Shown in pieces: positions 49,201 to 61,500 of a stretch of 64,000 nucleotides of DNA (position 1 is its first letter; every line of letters starts with the position of its first letter). Position numbers and translations under genes: made by a program. Origin of the DNA: Chamaea fasciata (lineage: Eukaryota; Chordata; Aves; Passeriformes; Sylviidae); the NCBI GenBank assembly GCA_029207755.1, contig JARCOQ010000002.1, positions 85,214,087 to 85,278,086 on the forward strand, read 5' to 3'. The notes beneath the pieces were generated by a model. That model did not search any database. It saw nothing but the letters and a program-made list of their open reading frames with translations, and was not told the origin of the DNA.

Positions 49201-51511
49201 CGATTAGAGCAAGAGAGAAAAGAAAGAAAGAAACAGAAAGAAAAAGAGAGGAAGGAGCGTTTGAAGAAGGAGGGAAAGCTTTTAACAAAAGCTCAGCGAG
49301 AAGCCAGAGCCAGGGCTGAGGCTACTCTTAAACTACTCCAAGCTCAGGGTAAGCTGTATAGTTTAATAATAATTAAAACCAAACAGAGCCAAAAATACCC
49401 AATCAAACTTTATATCTGTTATTGCTCTGTGTTTATTTTTTTTTCCTGTCTGGAGCTAGGAGGGCAGGTACTGAGTGATTCCATGTAAAGCTGCTCTGTT
49501 GTCAAGGAAGGCAGTGTGTGGCCCCCCCTTCCCCATCATTTTTTAAGTAGGTTTAGGTGCTTGTATTTTTATCTTACATTGTGAATATCCAACCTTTTAA
49601 TACAGTCTACTTGCAGTTTAAAGATGTTACTTGTGGAACTTAAGAAAAAGCACTTTAAGAAGTGGTGTAGTCTAAAGGCCAGGAAAAGCACGTGGGCTGT
49701 ACTGAAGGTCTTGTAAGACCAGTGGTCTGGATCTTGTTGAATGAATGCACGTGCTCAGTTAGGCAAGTGCACTGTTTTGCTTCAAAAACAATGGGGGAAG
49801 TCCATGGAGAAGATACGTTTTTCTCTGGGATTTACCAGGAGTATGTAAGAGCTTTCCTGCTTTTCTGTGAAATATAATCTCCATTGAAATGAAGTAACAT
49901 TGTCCAATATGTTGTAAGTAAAACATCCTAAATTGTTCTTGGTAACTGATTTGTGACTAAAAAAGAAAGTAATTTGTGAGTGCTGAGTGTATTTGTAGAG
50001 TTCACTATCTAACGCTTCACTGGTAGGTGGATGTATGCGTGTAGCAATCTTTGTAGCTTCTAAAATGTTTAGAGCTCTTAAACACGATCGAAGGCTGTTT
50101 CTCCTTGCTTGCTGCTGTAGCTATTAGAATCTATTTATGTGCCCCCACAGCTGGATTTTTGTCAGATCTGCAATATAAATCACTCAGAACCTGAAAAAAA
50201 AATTGAATGTGCAGCAGTAATTCAGTTTTTAATTTGTCTTTGCACCAAACTTCTGATTTTGATTAGAATCCCTTCATATATTACAGCACCCACCTCCTGA
50301 TGAGGCAAAGATGAAGCTGGTGAATTGAACCTGGCATTATTTTAATACCTGAAACCATCAGTATTGTAAAATTAAAAAGCTTTACAACAAACCAAAATCC
50401 AAACAAACAAAACAAATCAAAAAACACAAACCTCCCCATAGAGAGCAAAAGGAAAAGTGTTATCTGCTGAACAACCTTAAGCGTTTAAGAAGAGTTCTGC
50501 CTGTGAACTACCCCAGATTGTCTGAAACTAGGACCATTGGTAGAGAGGTTTTAAATGAGATTTTGCATAGCAGACCTTAAATTGTTAATCTTGACATATG
50601 TGTTCATGATGTTTTATGCAGGTTTGTGATAACTTCAAACCTGCAGTCATAGAATCTGATTGGATTTGTTTATTTTTTGTTTCATTGCTATCCCCTTCCT
50701 CCAGTTATTAGCCTTCTTTTTGAGAGCAGTCAAGAGTATCTGAAGAACTATACTTCACTCAAGTTTTCTAGCTTTTCAATTCAGACTTTTAAAAAAGATA
50801 AAATATGCATTAAACCTACTTTCTACTCTTTCTTCCTCCATCTTCCAATTGTGGAAAACATGTTCTCATTTAAACCAAAGTTTGTGTTTATGAATTACCT
50901 GGATTTTCTTTTTAACGTGTTTTTGGTTTGTTTTGCAGGTGTTGAAGTGCCATCCAAAGACTCTGTGCCAAAGAAGAGGCCAATATATGAAGACAAAAAG
51001 AGAAAGAAGCAGCAGCAGCCAGAAAATAAAGAAGGTGTAGTTTGCATATAGTGATACCTGATTGATCAGTCACATTTCTGGAAGTATATCTCAGCTAATC
51101 TTAAGCTAATTGCATTTCGGGGTTTAGATTTTCTAAATGTTGGAGATGTAGAGGGTGTAAAGGCCTTTTACAAATGTCATGTTGAATGCTTTGTGTGCAT
51201 ATGTAGGTTGAATATAAAGTAATTTAAGTAATATTGACATATAATTAAGTCTGAGTTTTTCCCAGGACATTGATCCTAGTTTTAGTAGTTTCAAATTGGA
51301 GACAGGTGGACAAATTGTCAGCGCCTGGGTGCAAGTTGTTCAGAGCAGTTCAAAAAGCTTGCATTTTTGAAATCTTAGAATTTATTGCACTGGTTAGATG
51401 TAGGTTGAACATGTCAGTTTTTTACTTTTGTGGTTTGTTACTTTCCTCTTGGGGGATTACTTTCAGATGAAAATTTCAGATGTATTTCTTACTTAGGGTT
51501 TTTTTGGGGGT

Positions 51512-51558
<47 letters not shown>

Positions 51559-54500
51559 GACATTGGTTATGTGCCTGCTTATCACTTATGGAATGTGTGT
51601 AAAAAATTGAAAATGGTGCTTATCCAAATTGTATTAGTAATTTTTTTTTTTTTTTAAACTTTTCATTTTTAGTGGAACAGTAGGGGAAGTGTGGGTGGTT
51701 GACTAGTATTATTTCATTTTCTCTTGTCTTTTAAAGATAGTGAGAAGATTTTAATGTCAATCACTGACTTATCGTATAAACCTATTCAACTGCTTAGAAA
51801 GCCAAATGTTTTCCAAATGAGCTGGAGTGGAGCTGTATGTGTAAGTCAGTCAATTTGCACTTTGAAAGTATGCAGCAACCAACTTCCTGTCTTGCAATTT
51901 CAGAAAGTCTGGAGGTAACTTCCCCAGCTGAAGATGTTGTAGAGCTGGAAACACCAGTGAAAGAAGAGGCTCCTCTGCCTGTAGATCCAGGTTGGTGGTA
52001 ATGCTAATAAGTTTCAAGCACTTAAGGTTGCGTGTCAGTGCTGCATGATAGTTATCATACCTTGCTGGATGGGGCTGAATGGCCATCCTGTCTTGAGGTA
52101 GTTGGGTTTTTTTTTGTTTTTTTTTCCCTTTCTTAAGAGACAAACTGATGACGTTTTATGGAGTAAAAGGTATGAAGCTTCAAAATGGGTGTGTAAAGGT
52201 CCCTTGTTCTGGGTGAACTCCAGAGTTCAGTTGGCTTAGTCAGTTATCTCAAATGAGCACATTCAGTGCCTTATTTGCTCCCTTGACTTCTCAATTGCTC
52301 TTACAAGTCTGTTTTGTCAACAGTTATGTGGAGGTAGGGAGGAAATATACTGATAGTGCAATGTTCACAGTGATTGTTTTCTTTATTCCAGATGTTTTGC
52401 TTTCACAAGTGCTGAATGCAGACGATATGTGTTAGCTTGTGAAACTGAATTATCAGAAAATTTGCTGATCAGATTGTTGCTCTCATCTTTGCCTACACAC
52501 AGTACTTGCCTTGTAAAAATCACATTGTGCTGGACTTTTGCCTCAGCAAGGAGACTTTTAATTTTTACCCTTATTCTTAAATCAGACAAATACTGACAAA
52601 ATGTGCAGCTTTTGAAAACAAAGCTGAATATATCCTGAGATTCTAGCTTGACTTATCTCATGATTGAGATTCCATTGCCTTAAGAGAAGGGCTCACTGGC
52701 AGAACATTGGTTCCTAGCTAATATTCTATCAGTGTGGAACTTAGTCTTCATTTCAGAGAGCTGGAATTTATGACACATGTGCTGCAGCAAATATATATTG
52801 TATAATGCCTGTTCTGGAGAGGGTTGTACTTATGCATTTTTCCATTTGTCTCTTACGAAGAGCTGCAGTCTTTTCATAAATCTTACTGAATTCCTGCTGA
52901 ATGAATATATTTAATGCTTCTGGAATCCATGGTGTAATTCTGTTAAAGCTCCTGGTGTCCCTTTTATAGACAATTTGTATATTCTCACTAGTTAAAATTC
53001 TACTGTAACTTTTGTATTCTTGTTTCTCTGCCACTTTGTTACGCATGGTGACTGTTGATTGGGCAGCTCCTTGCAAGGATGGTGACTGTGCTGCAGGTTT
53101 GTGGGTCAGGCATTATGCAGGCACTGGCATGATATGCAGACAGGAACTAGATGAGTAGGTTTTCTGTGTCTTCCACAAAAGTTTGTCTGGGCAAATCGCT
53201 ACATGAATTTTGTGGAGAGAATTGGAGATTATTTTTTAAGTATGCAGCATCTTGTTTTTATGGAACATGGAGATAATTCAATAGAATTATGGTAACAGCA
53301 AACTTGAAAGTTGCAGTTGTCAGTGTGTCTAAAGAAGGGGCATCTAAACATGTTACATGTTGCTGGACTGACTTTTTTTAACTTCAGTGTTGGGTTTCTT
53401 GGTTTCAGAAGAAAAGGAGGAAGAAGATGAAACAGAAGATGCAGGTCTGGATGACTGGGAAGCTATGGTTAGTGATGAAGATGGAGAGAAAGGTGGGCAT
53501 GTAAATACCAAATGTATGTTTTTTTATGGTTAAGGGGCTTTGGGCTAAGTTTTCTGTTTCTATAGAAAACAATATTTTACTTTGATTTTTCCTCTGCTCT
53601 GATAGATAAATTGTGAGGTAAGTATGATGATAAATACATATAAGAAAAGCAAAGCTTATCTCAAAAGCAGAGCTTTCAGAAGCCACACAGCTACTGCTTA
53701 ACCCTTTGGAAATACTCTTATGTCCAGTTACCATCTAAAATAAATGGGTTGTGATTTTTTGTCCTTTTTTATGGGAGTAAAAATCCTTTTCTTTAATATG
53801 TGCTTAAACCATCTCTGTGAGTTTGGGGAAAGCTTTTACCTGGTATTGTATTTCTCTAGTAATCATTTCAAAGCTGTAGTATTTTTATTACTTGAATCTG
53901 GCATCATCTAGGAGAGTACCCCTGCAAGAAGGTTTCAAAGAAGTGGGGGAATAAGATGGTGTGAAGGTTAAGTGTGCATGTCTTATAGTAAGTTCTCTTC
54001 TGCAAGGAGAGGCTGAAAGAATTGGGATTGTTCAGCCTGGAACAAGGAATGCTTTGGGATGACCTAGTTGCAGCCTTCCAGTACCTAAAGGGAGCCTACC
54101 GGAAAGATGGAGAGAAACTATTGAAAGAGCATGGAGTGACAGGAAAAGAGGAAGTTGATTCAAACTGACAGTAGGTTTAATTTAGATATTAGGAAGAGCT
54201 GCTTTACTGTGAGGGTGGTGAGACACTGCAACAGGTTGCCCAGAGAAGCTGTGGATCCCCATCCCTGGAAGTGTTCAAGGCAAGGTTGGATGGGGCCTTG
54301 AGCAACCTGGGATAGTGGAAGGTGTCCCTGCCCTTGGCAGGGGAGCTGTAGCTAGGTTGTCTTTGAAGTCCCATTCAGCCAAAACCATTCTGCAGTTCTG
54401 TGATATGCTTTTTTGAGAGGCAGGTTTAGAAGAAAGGAAAGAATTTCCAGAACATACGTATTCCTGTGCAGGTATGCCAAAGGCCGTATTTTGTCTGTAC

Positions 54501-55513
54501 TCAACAGCAATGTTTATGGGGATCTTAGGGCTGTGCAACAGTGCAGGGATAACTTCTCAGATACTTTCTTCCAGTGCTGGGGAAAAGCGTATTTCTGTGA
54601 GCTGTCCTGAACAGGAGTTGGTTACTGGACTTAGTGTTTCCATGATGTCTTCGTTGTTTCTTATGCCTAAAGACTATTTATTCATCAAGTATGTTTTACT
54701 TGCCTAGACTTCTGACACCTGTGCTTTCAAGTGTAATACTTGATACACAGTTACATACAGCAGAATGGATTTCATTCTATCACAGGTGCGTTCCTCTGGT
54801 GCTTTTGAGTTCTAAGGGCTGCTCGCCTTCTTGAATGTTTTGGTCTGGCACCACTGTCCTGGAGAGGACAGAGCACTTCTTATTGCTTGCATTTGAAGGC
54901 TCTGCCAATGGGATGCAGAAAAAGAGCCTTCCTGGGAATTAGGTTTAGTGTATTACTAAGCTGAGGGACTATGAGTGTAGCAAGGAAATGTAACTAATCT
55001 CTAAGGGCAGTGAGCCTGCCAGCAGTGTTGTGAAGAGGAGAATCCATGGTTTTAAAATGATCATCAGCTTGCCACTTTAAATTTACAGGGAATTATAAAT
55101 GGGAAGCTTTCTAAGGAAGAACATTACTTTCTGATAATTCTTTTTGTTTGTTTATTGAAGAATTCCTGTGAAAAATATTAATCTTCTCTGAACCATCTGA
55201 GAGAACCTGAAGATGAGAAAATTTTTTTTTATGGGTGTAAAAGAGACCATTTGTTCTGATTGTTATGTCTGCTTAAATGTGCCTTCCTGATCAGTAGTGT
55301 ACAGAATCCATGTAGTAATGATCTGGAGTATTTTGGCTTTATTAAAAAGGTGTTGGTGCATTATTCCTTTATGAAGGGCACATGACTTTAAAGAATGTTT
55401 GAGTGTTTGCAAATAATGTTAAACGTAAGTGTGCTGATAATATTGTTCTTCACCCCACCCCAGACTTGCTTTGCTTCTGGATTTGAAACACAAGCCAGCA
55501 ACTCTGCACGTGG

Positions 55514-55549
<36 letters not shown>

Positions 55550-58500
55550 TTGCAAGTTGAAAAATGATCTTGACAAGCACTTATTGTAGAACCTACTCTC
55601 AGTCCTCATTCTTCTCTGGTAGTCTCTCTTGCTTTTTGGTGCCATCTTCCCCCAGAAACATGAACTTAATAGAGAATTTTGACTTTACCTTTTTTTTTTA
55701 GCAGAGAGCAAACCTGTCCATATTGAAGTCAAAGAACAAAACGAAGTGGATGAGGAAGAGGAGGAGGAAGACGAAGAGGAGGAAGAGGAAGAAGAGAGTG
55801 AAGAATCTGAAGATAGTGATGGCAGTGAAGATGAAGATGAAAAGACTTCAGATGAGAGAGAGCCAGACTCCCAAGCTATTGGAAAACAATCCATGGAAAA
55901 AAAGCCTAGCAAGGATATCAGCTCTGATTCTGAGTATGACTCTGATGATGACCGCACTAAGGAGGAGCGTGCTTATGACAAAGCTAAACGGAGAATTGAG
56001 GTATTAAGATACACTTGGGTTCTTGCGTTGTATAAGAAACAGATTAATTTTTAGTTAGTTTTGTCAAATTTGTCAAAATGGTGGTTGTGTCAGGGCTAAT
56101 ATTTAAGCAGGTTCAGAAATTGTGTTAATAAGGAAAAAAAAATACTTGGTTTTGTCTGAAGATCAAGTATTTGCTTTTAGGTAACTTGACCACCAAGATG
56201 GCAACTTCAGTGTTGTTCCCCTCCACCTCTATATCCCTCCTGGAAAAAGAAGCTTTTATTCTTTACGGATAGATATTTTCAAGTTTTAAAAGATATGTCT
56301 AAACTGTTCAGTGCTTTCATGGCTGCTAAATGTTCTTGGTTTCCTCACCCAAGATGCTTGTTCAGAATGCACCATCAGCAAAGCTACTGTTAGTGGATAT
56401 AACAACTTAGCCTACTAGACTGTAACAAGAACAACCAAACAAAAATGTAACTGTTAGTCAAAAGTTTTTGATTTACCAAAAGAGGGATGACAGACCTTAA
56501 ATTGCCTTGAAACTGTAAGTCCCGCAGCCAACTCTGTGTTTGTGTGTATGTAATCAAGTCAAAAGGAGAGCTGTGGTTTTTGGTTTATACTCACCAATTT
56601 TTATGTGTCTTTTACATAGAAGCGACGAGCTGAAAACAGCAAAAACATGAACACTGAAAAGCTCAGAGCACCAGTTATCTGTGTCCTGGGGCACGTAGAC
56701 ACAGGCAAGACCAAAATTCTAGATAAGGTAAGGTGTGGAGTGTGAAAGCACTGCCTGTGCCTCTTGTTTATGCCTGTATTTTTTTGGTTGAAGACAGAAA
56801 GAATTAGAGTGTGCTCAGACATAGCTTTAGTCTCTTACATGTGAGTATTTCTGGTCTTTTTTTGTCTTTAGCTCCGCCACACTCACGTGCAAGACAGTGA
56901 AGCTGGTGGTATCACTCAGCAGATTGGTGCAACTAATGTTCCTCTTGAAGCTATTAATGAACAAACCAAGATGGTGAAAAATGTAAGTTAAAACACTTCA
57001 ACAACTGCATCTTAAAAAATATGAAATGTTGACTAATAAAGGCCTTGTGAGATTTCCTGACACGGACAGATGTACTTTCCCCACTCTCTAATTTTGGGGT
57101 AGATTGTTTTTTAATTCCTATCATTCCCCCAGCAAAGGGGAGGCTATCTCATTTTTCATACATTTGATTTCAGTTAATGCATTGCTGTCTCTTCAGAAAA
57201 ACATGCAAATACTGTTTACTCTGTTAGGGACAGTGCACACATGTACACAGACTGCTTGCTTGTCAGTATTTTGATTGTAAATTGAGACCCTTGAAACCTC
57301 TTGAGTATATTTTCTTTTAAAATCACTCTTTGCTCTATGTGCTGAAATTGGGCCAATTCCTGGGTGATGAATTTTACCCTGTTACAGAAATAGTAACTGT
57401 TCTGTATCATTTGTTTCGGATACTATGTCCTGTTTTGCTTGCAGAAGCAGCTGGCTGAAAAGCCTTGGTGTAGTAATGGCTTTTCCCAAGATTTTATTCA
57501 GCTTAGTAAACATGTAAACTTAGGGGAGAGGAGGAAATCATCAAGACAAGGATGGTACACCTTACTATGCTGAAATGTTTTTTTTTTTCTTTGGGCTGCC
57601 TTGTCTTACAGATTTGAGCTTAGCTTGTGGCTGGTTGATACCTGGAGGAATGTGCTGCATCATTTTTTTAATGTTGAAATGACTGTTGACTGATCTTGTT
57701 TATAGAGGGTGCTGGCCTTAAAATAAGTGTCTGGATTTTTGAAGTGCAGACTGTCAGTAATGTTGCCAGCTCTTATTTTGTTCTTTTTTTTTCCTACTTG
57801 TGTAATTTCTACAAGATGGCTAATATTTTGAAATGTTAGTTTGACAGAGAGAACATAAAAATTCCAGGCATGCTGATAATTGACACTCCAGGACACGAGT
57901 CTTTCAGGTAATGTTTTTTCACGGTGTTGTACTTCTCAGAACTGATGGCAAAAGCATCTGGAGATATTTTTAGCAGTGTGAGGTCTCTGCCTAATTCATT
58001 GTTTAGTTCTCACTTTAAAAAAAAAGTCCAACAAAACCAACTTAAAGTAGAGGAATTAAGTGGATTTGCTTCATTTGCAAGTGCTTTTTGTATCTGGTTA
58101 ATTGCTGGCCTTTTATAGCTGATTAATTTTCTGTCTTCGTGCCAATTGAGCCATGAATGTCTGAAAAAGCATGTAAATAAATAGTTAGTGTAAGAGGAAA
58201 GCAGGAAGCTAGCTGGAGGAAAAAAGGTGAGGATTTCAGGTGACCTAAGTAGTCTGCTATGAAAAATTAAAACTTTTGTCTTAGTCTCTCATTCGTAGTG
58301 TCTCAGTTAAGGTAACTGAGTTTGTAAGACTGGAAGTTATTAATTACACAAGTCATCTGAGTGTTAGCAGAGATCAAATGCATTCTAGGAACACCAGTGG
58401 CATGCAGGCAAGCCACTGAATCAGCTTTCAAGGGTAAAACATGACTGAACTCGCTGAGGTGAGATCTTGGGTGAAATCTCAAAACAGAAGGATTAAGACT

Positions 58501-61500
58501 TGGATGTGACATTTTTCAATAAAAGCCTTGTAAGCCTTGAAATGCTGTGTTGTGGGGCACTTGGTAATGTTCAGGTACAGTGGCATGGTACCTCTTACAG
58601 CTCTCCCTCTTCTAGCCAGAAGTTAACAAACCTTTGTTTTGGTGACAAAGATGGGATAGTCTCTTTACGTTGTATTGTATAAAATTGTGATAGTCTTAGT
58701 GTTTGTGCAGTATATTAAAAAAGTCTTGTTCAGATTTTATACTCCTGCATTTCACTTTACTGTCTCAATTGTTGCTCAGAAAATAATCAGAACATATCTC
58801 ACATTGTAAAAATATATAATAATATGAAAGTTTTCAGGAGAATAATAGTTTCTTAGTTTTGCTTCCAGATTCTTTAATGTATTTTGTTAAATGAAAATTA
58901 CGAAGTGTCATTTGAATGGGTTACATTTTTTTGAGGGGAAATAACTAATGAGCTTTAGCTTTTTGTTTGTTTGTCAGTGTAAGTTTGACATTGTATCTGG
59001 TGTTTTTATAAAGGTTCTGTTGCTAAATTACTGATTTTTTCTTTTTGTCTTTTAATGTCACAGCAATCTAAGAAATAGAGGAAGCTCACTTTGTGATATT
59101 GCTATACTTGTAGTTGACATCATGCACGGTTTGGAACCACAGACAATTGAATCAATAAATCTGTTGAAATCAAAGAAATGCCCCTTTATAGTAGCTCTCA
59201 ATAAGGTAGGATAGATTTTTATCCTAATAGTGTATTTCTCCACTCTAATAGTGCATTTGGCATTTGACAATTGTCTGTTTTCTTCCTTGAACTGAAATTG
59301 TTTTGTATAAAATCTGAAGGGGTGGTTCTTGGGTCCTGTGTGGTGCATTTTTTTGTGTCCTTGATACCACAATGACTCTACAGGAGCTTTGCAGAACAAT
59401 CAGTTCTTCTTTGAGTCCAGACTGGTAAATTTTGTTGCCTTATGTAACTTCTGTGTATCATTCACACTTCTGGAAGTTGTACTTCAATTGTGGGGTTTTT
59501 TTCCCCTTGTGCCTACTTACATAGATATGTGTGCATTTTCTGATAAAATTCCAACACAAGCTTCACATTGACCAGACATACTTTTTTTTAACCACTGATA
59601 CTGGTCAACTGGGCTTGAAGACAAGATGACTTTAGACCATGGAGCAGTAATGTTGATCACTGGTGGGGAAGTGTTTTGGGCTTTGCAATATTAGATGGAA
59701 AATTAGCCAGTTATTTTCAGCCCTGTTTTTAGAAATCTTCTGCATGAGAAAACATGCTGCCTGTTTGTGATGACTGTGAATTTTATTTATATATATATAT
59801 ATATATATGGAAATTACTCATGTCCAATGACTTTGGGAGCCGTCTGACATGCTGCCAGAGAGCTGTCAGAAGGCTATTTGTGTGCAGTGTAAAATTTGCA
59901 GTATACTTCAAAAAATGAAAGGAGCATTAAGATTTGAAGGTGGTTGGAACTGAGGAGGACATTATCTCTTTGCCAAAACCAGCTACTTTTTGAAAGAATG
60001 CAGACAACCTTTGTGATGGAGAGGTGTCCAGGCCTTAGGGCAGAGTAGAAGAGAGTTCTCTCAGTCAGACCCAAAGACCTGACTGTCATTCATTGCCATC
60101 AAAGGCCTACAGTGAGCCTGAAATTAAATAGCTAAGTGCTCTTGCATTTTAAGTTAAACTTGTATTATTTGACCAGGTTATAATCCATTTGCTTAAGATG
60201 TAGTTTTCACTTGTACAGCAAATAGAGTTTTGGGCTGAGTCTGTCCTGCTTAGGCAGCTGTCTTGGGGAAGTGTTTTTGAGCTACAGCTGTGTCTTTTGA
60301 ACATCCCCAGTCAGGTCCCTTCTCTGTAGCAGGATGGGAAAGGGCCCATATTTACCTGAAAATTTTAAAAGATCTTAGTGAAACTAGTGTAGTCTCTTTT
60401 CAGTAAAAACCACAAACACTTCTGTGGTTTTGGAGTGGTTTTTTTGTGTGTATGTGAATCTATAAACAGGTCTCTTCTGAATGTTTTTTTTTTCAACCTT
60501 GGTGTAATTTATGCATATAAACTTTTTCCATATGAAAAAGATTACTATAGCTTGAATTTTTAAAATCTGAAGTAATATTTCTATCCTGTAATACTGCCTG
60601 ACATAAACAGAGCTAAATATAGCACCTAAAGCAAATAAAAATGCTTTAATTTGATTACTGGAGCAAATAGATGGATAGCTAAGTTGGTTGACAAAGTGTT
60701 TCTCACTGATGATGTGGCATAAGCATAAAGACACTCTTTAGTAAGCTGCATAAGATGACATACTGCTGTATTTTCAAGATTGATAGGTTATATGACTGGA
60801 AGAAAAGTCCAGATACAGATGTAGCTGTCACCTTAAAGAAGCAGAAAAAAAATACCAAAGATGAATTTGAAGAACGTGCAAAAGCTATCATAGTGGAGTT
60901 TGCAAAACAGGTAGGTTGGAATATTCAAGGTTCTTTGCTTAAAAGTGATAATAAAGGGGGGGGTGAGTGAGTGGTGTGGTTTTTGGGTTAGTGGGTGGTT
61001 TTTTTTTTTGTTTTTCCCCTTTCCTCAAAACAAGTTGGAATATCAAGAAAACTGTTGCATCTCTTTTGACACATCGATGTTAACCTCTCATCAACCAAAC
61101 TTCGGGGTTTTTTTTGTTTTTTTTTTTTTACATTTTGCATAATTAACTGCTCCATCTTTACTGCTGGTTTGGAGAAAAATAGCTAAGTGCTGTGCCTGGT
61201 CAGTGGAGTCATCAATAGCAGATGTTGTTTTCTGTCATTATTCTCTTTTTCTTTGGGAATAGCCTGAGAGAATCCCATCTGTCTCTTTTTCTCTTGGATA
61301 CTGGCAGGGTACGAATCACATCAGTTCTGGGAACTTCCTCTGTTGGTGGCATACAACGCTGTCTAGAGGCTAGATGGGGTAATGAGCTTTGTGGAATTAT
61401 CCCACACTGCTTCCAAGTGTGGATTGAGGCTTCATGTTCCATAGCATGCTGTCAGTAACAGTGCTGGCGTTTTAAATTGGGATTTTAAAAATGCAGTGGT

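Larger units (their letters stand above)
53493..55701 (+). other. EIF5B intron 9
   Basis: Holds the CR1 copy at 54002-54403 and a 30-nt T run at 55517-55546. Otherwise unique. Confidence 0.85.

Noticed and set aside
55685..55957. Ser-rich 90-codon minus-strand frame
   Set aside because: This is the antisense shadow of the Glu/Asp-rich EIF5B exon 10 (GAA/GAG read backwards as TTC/CTC and TCC/TCT).
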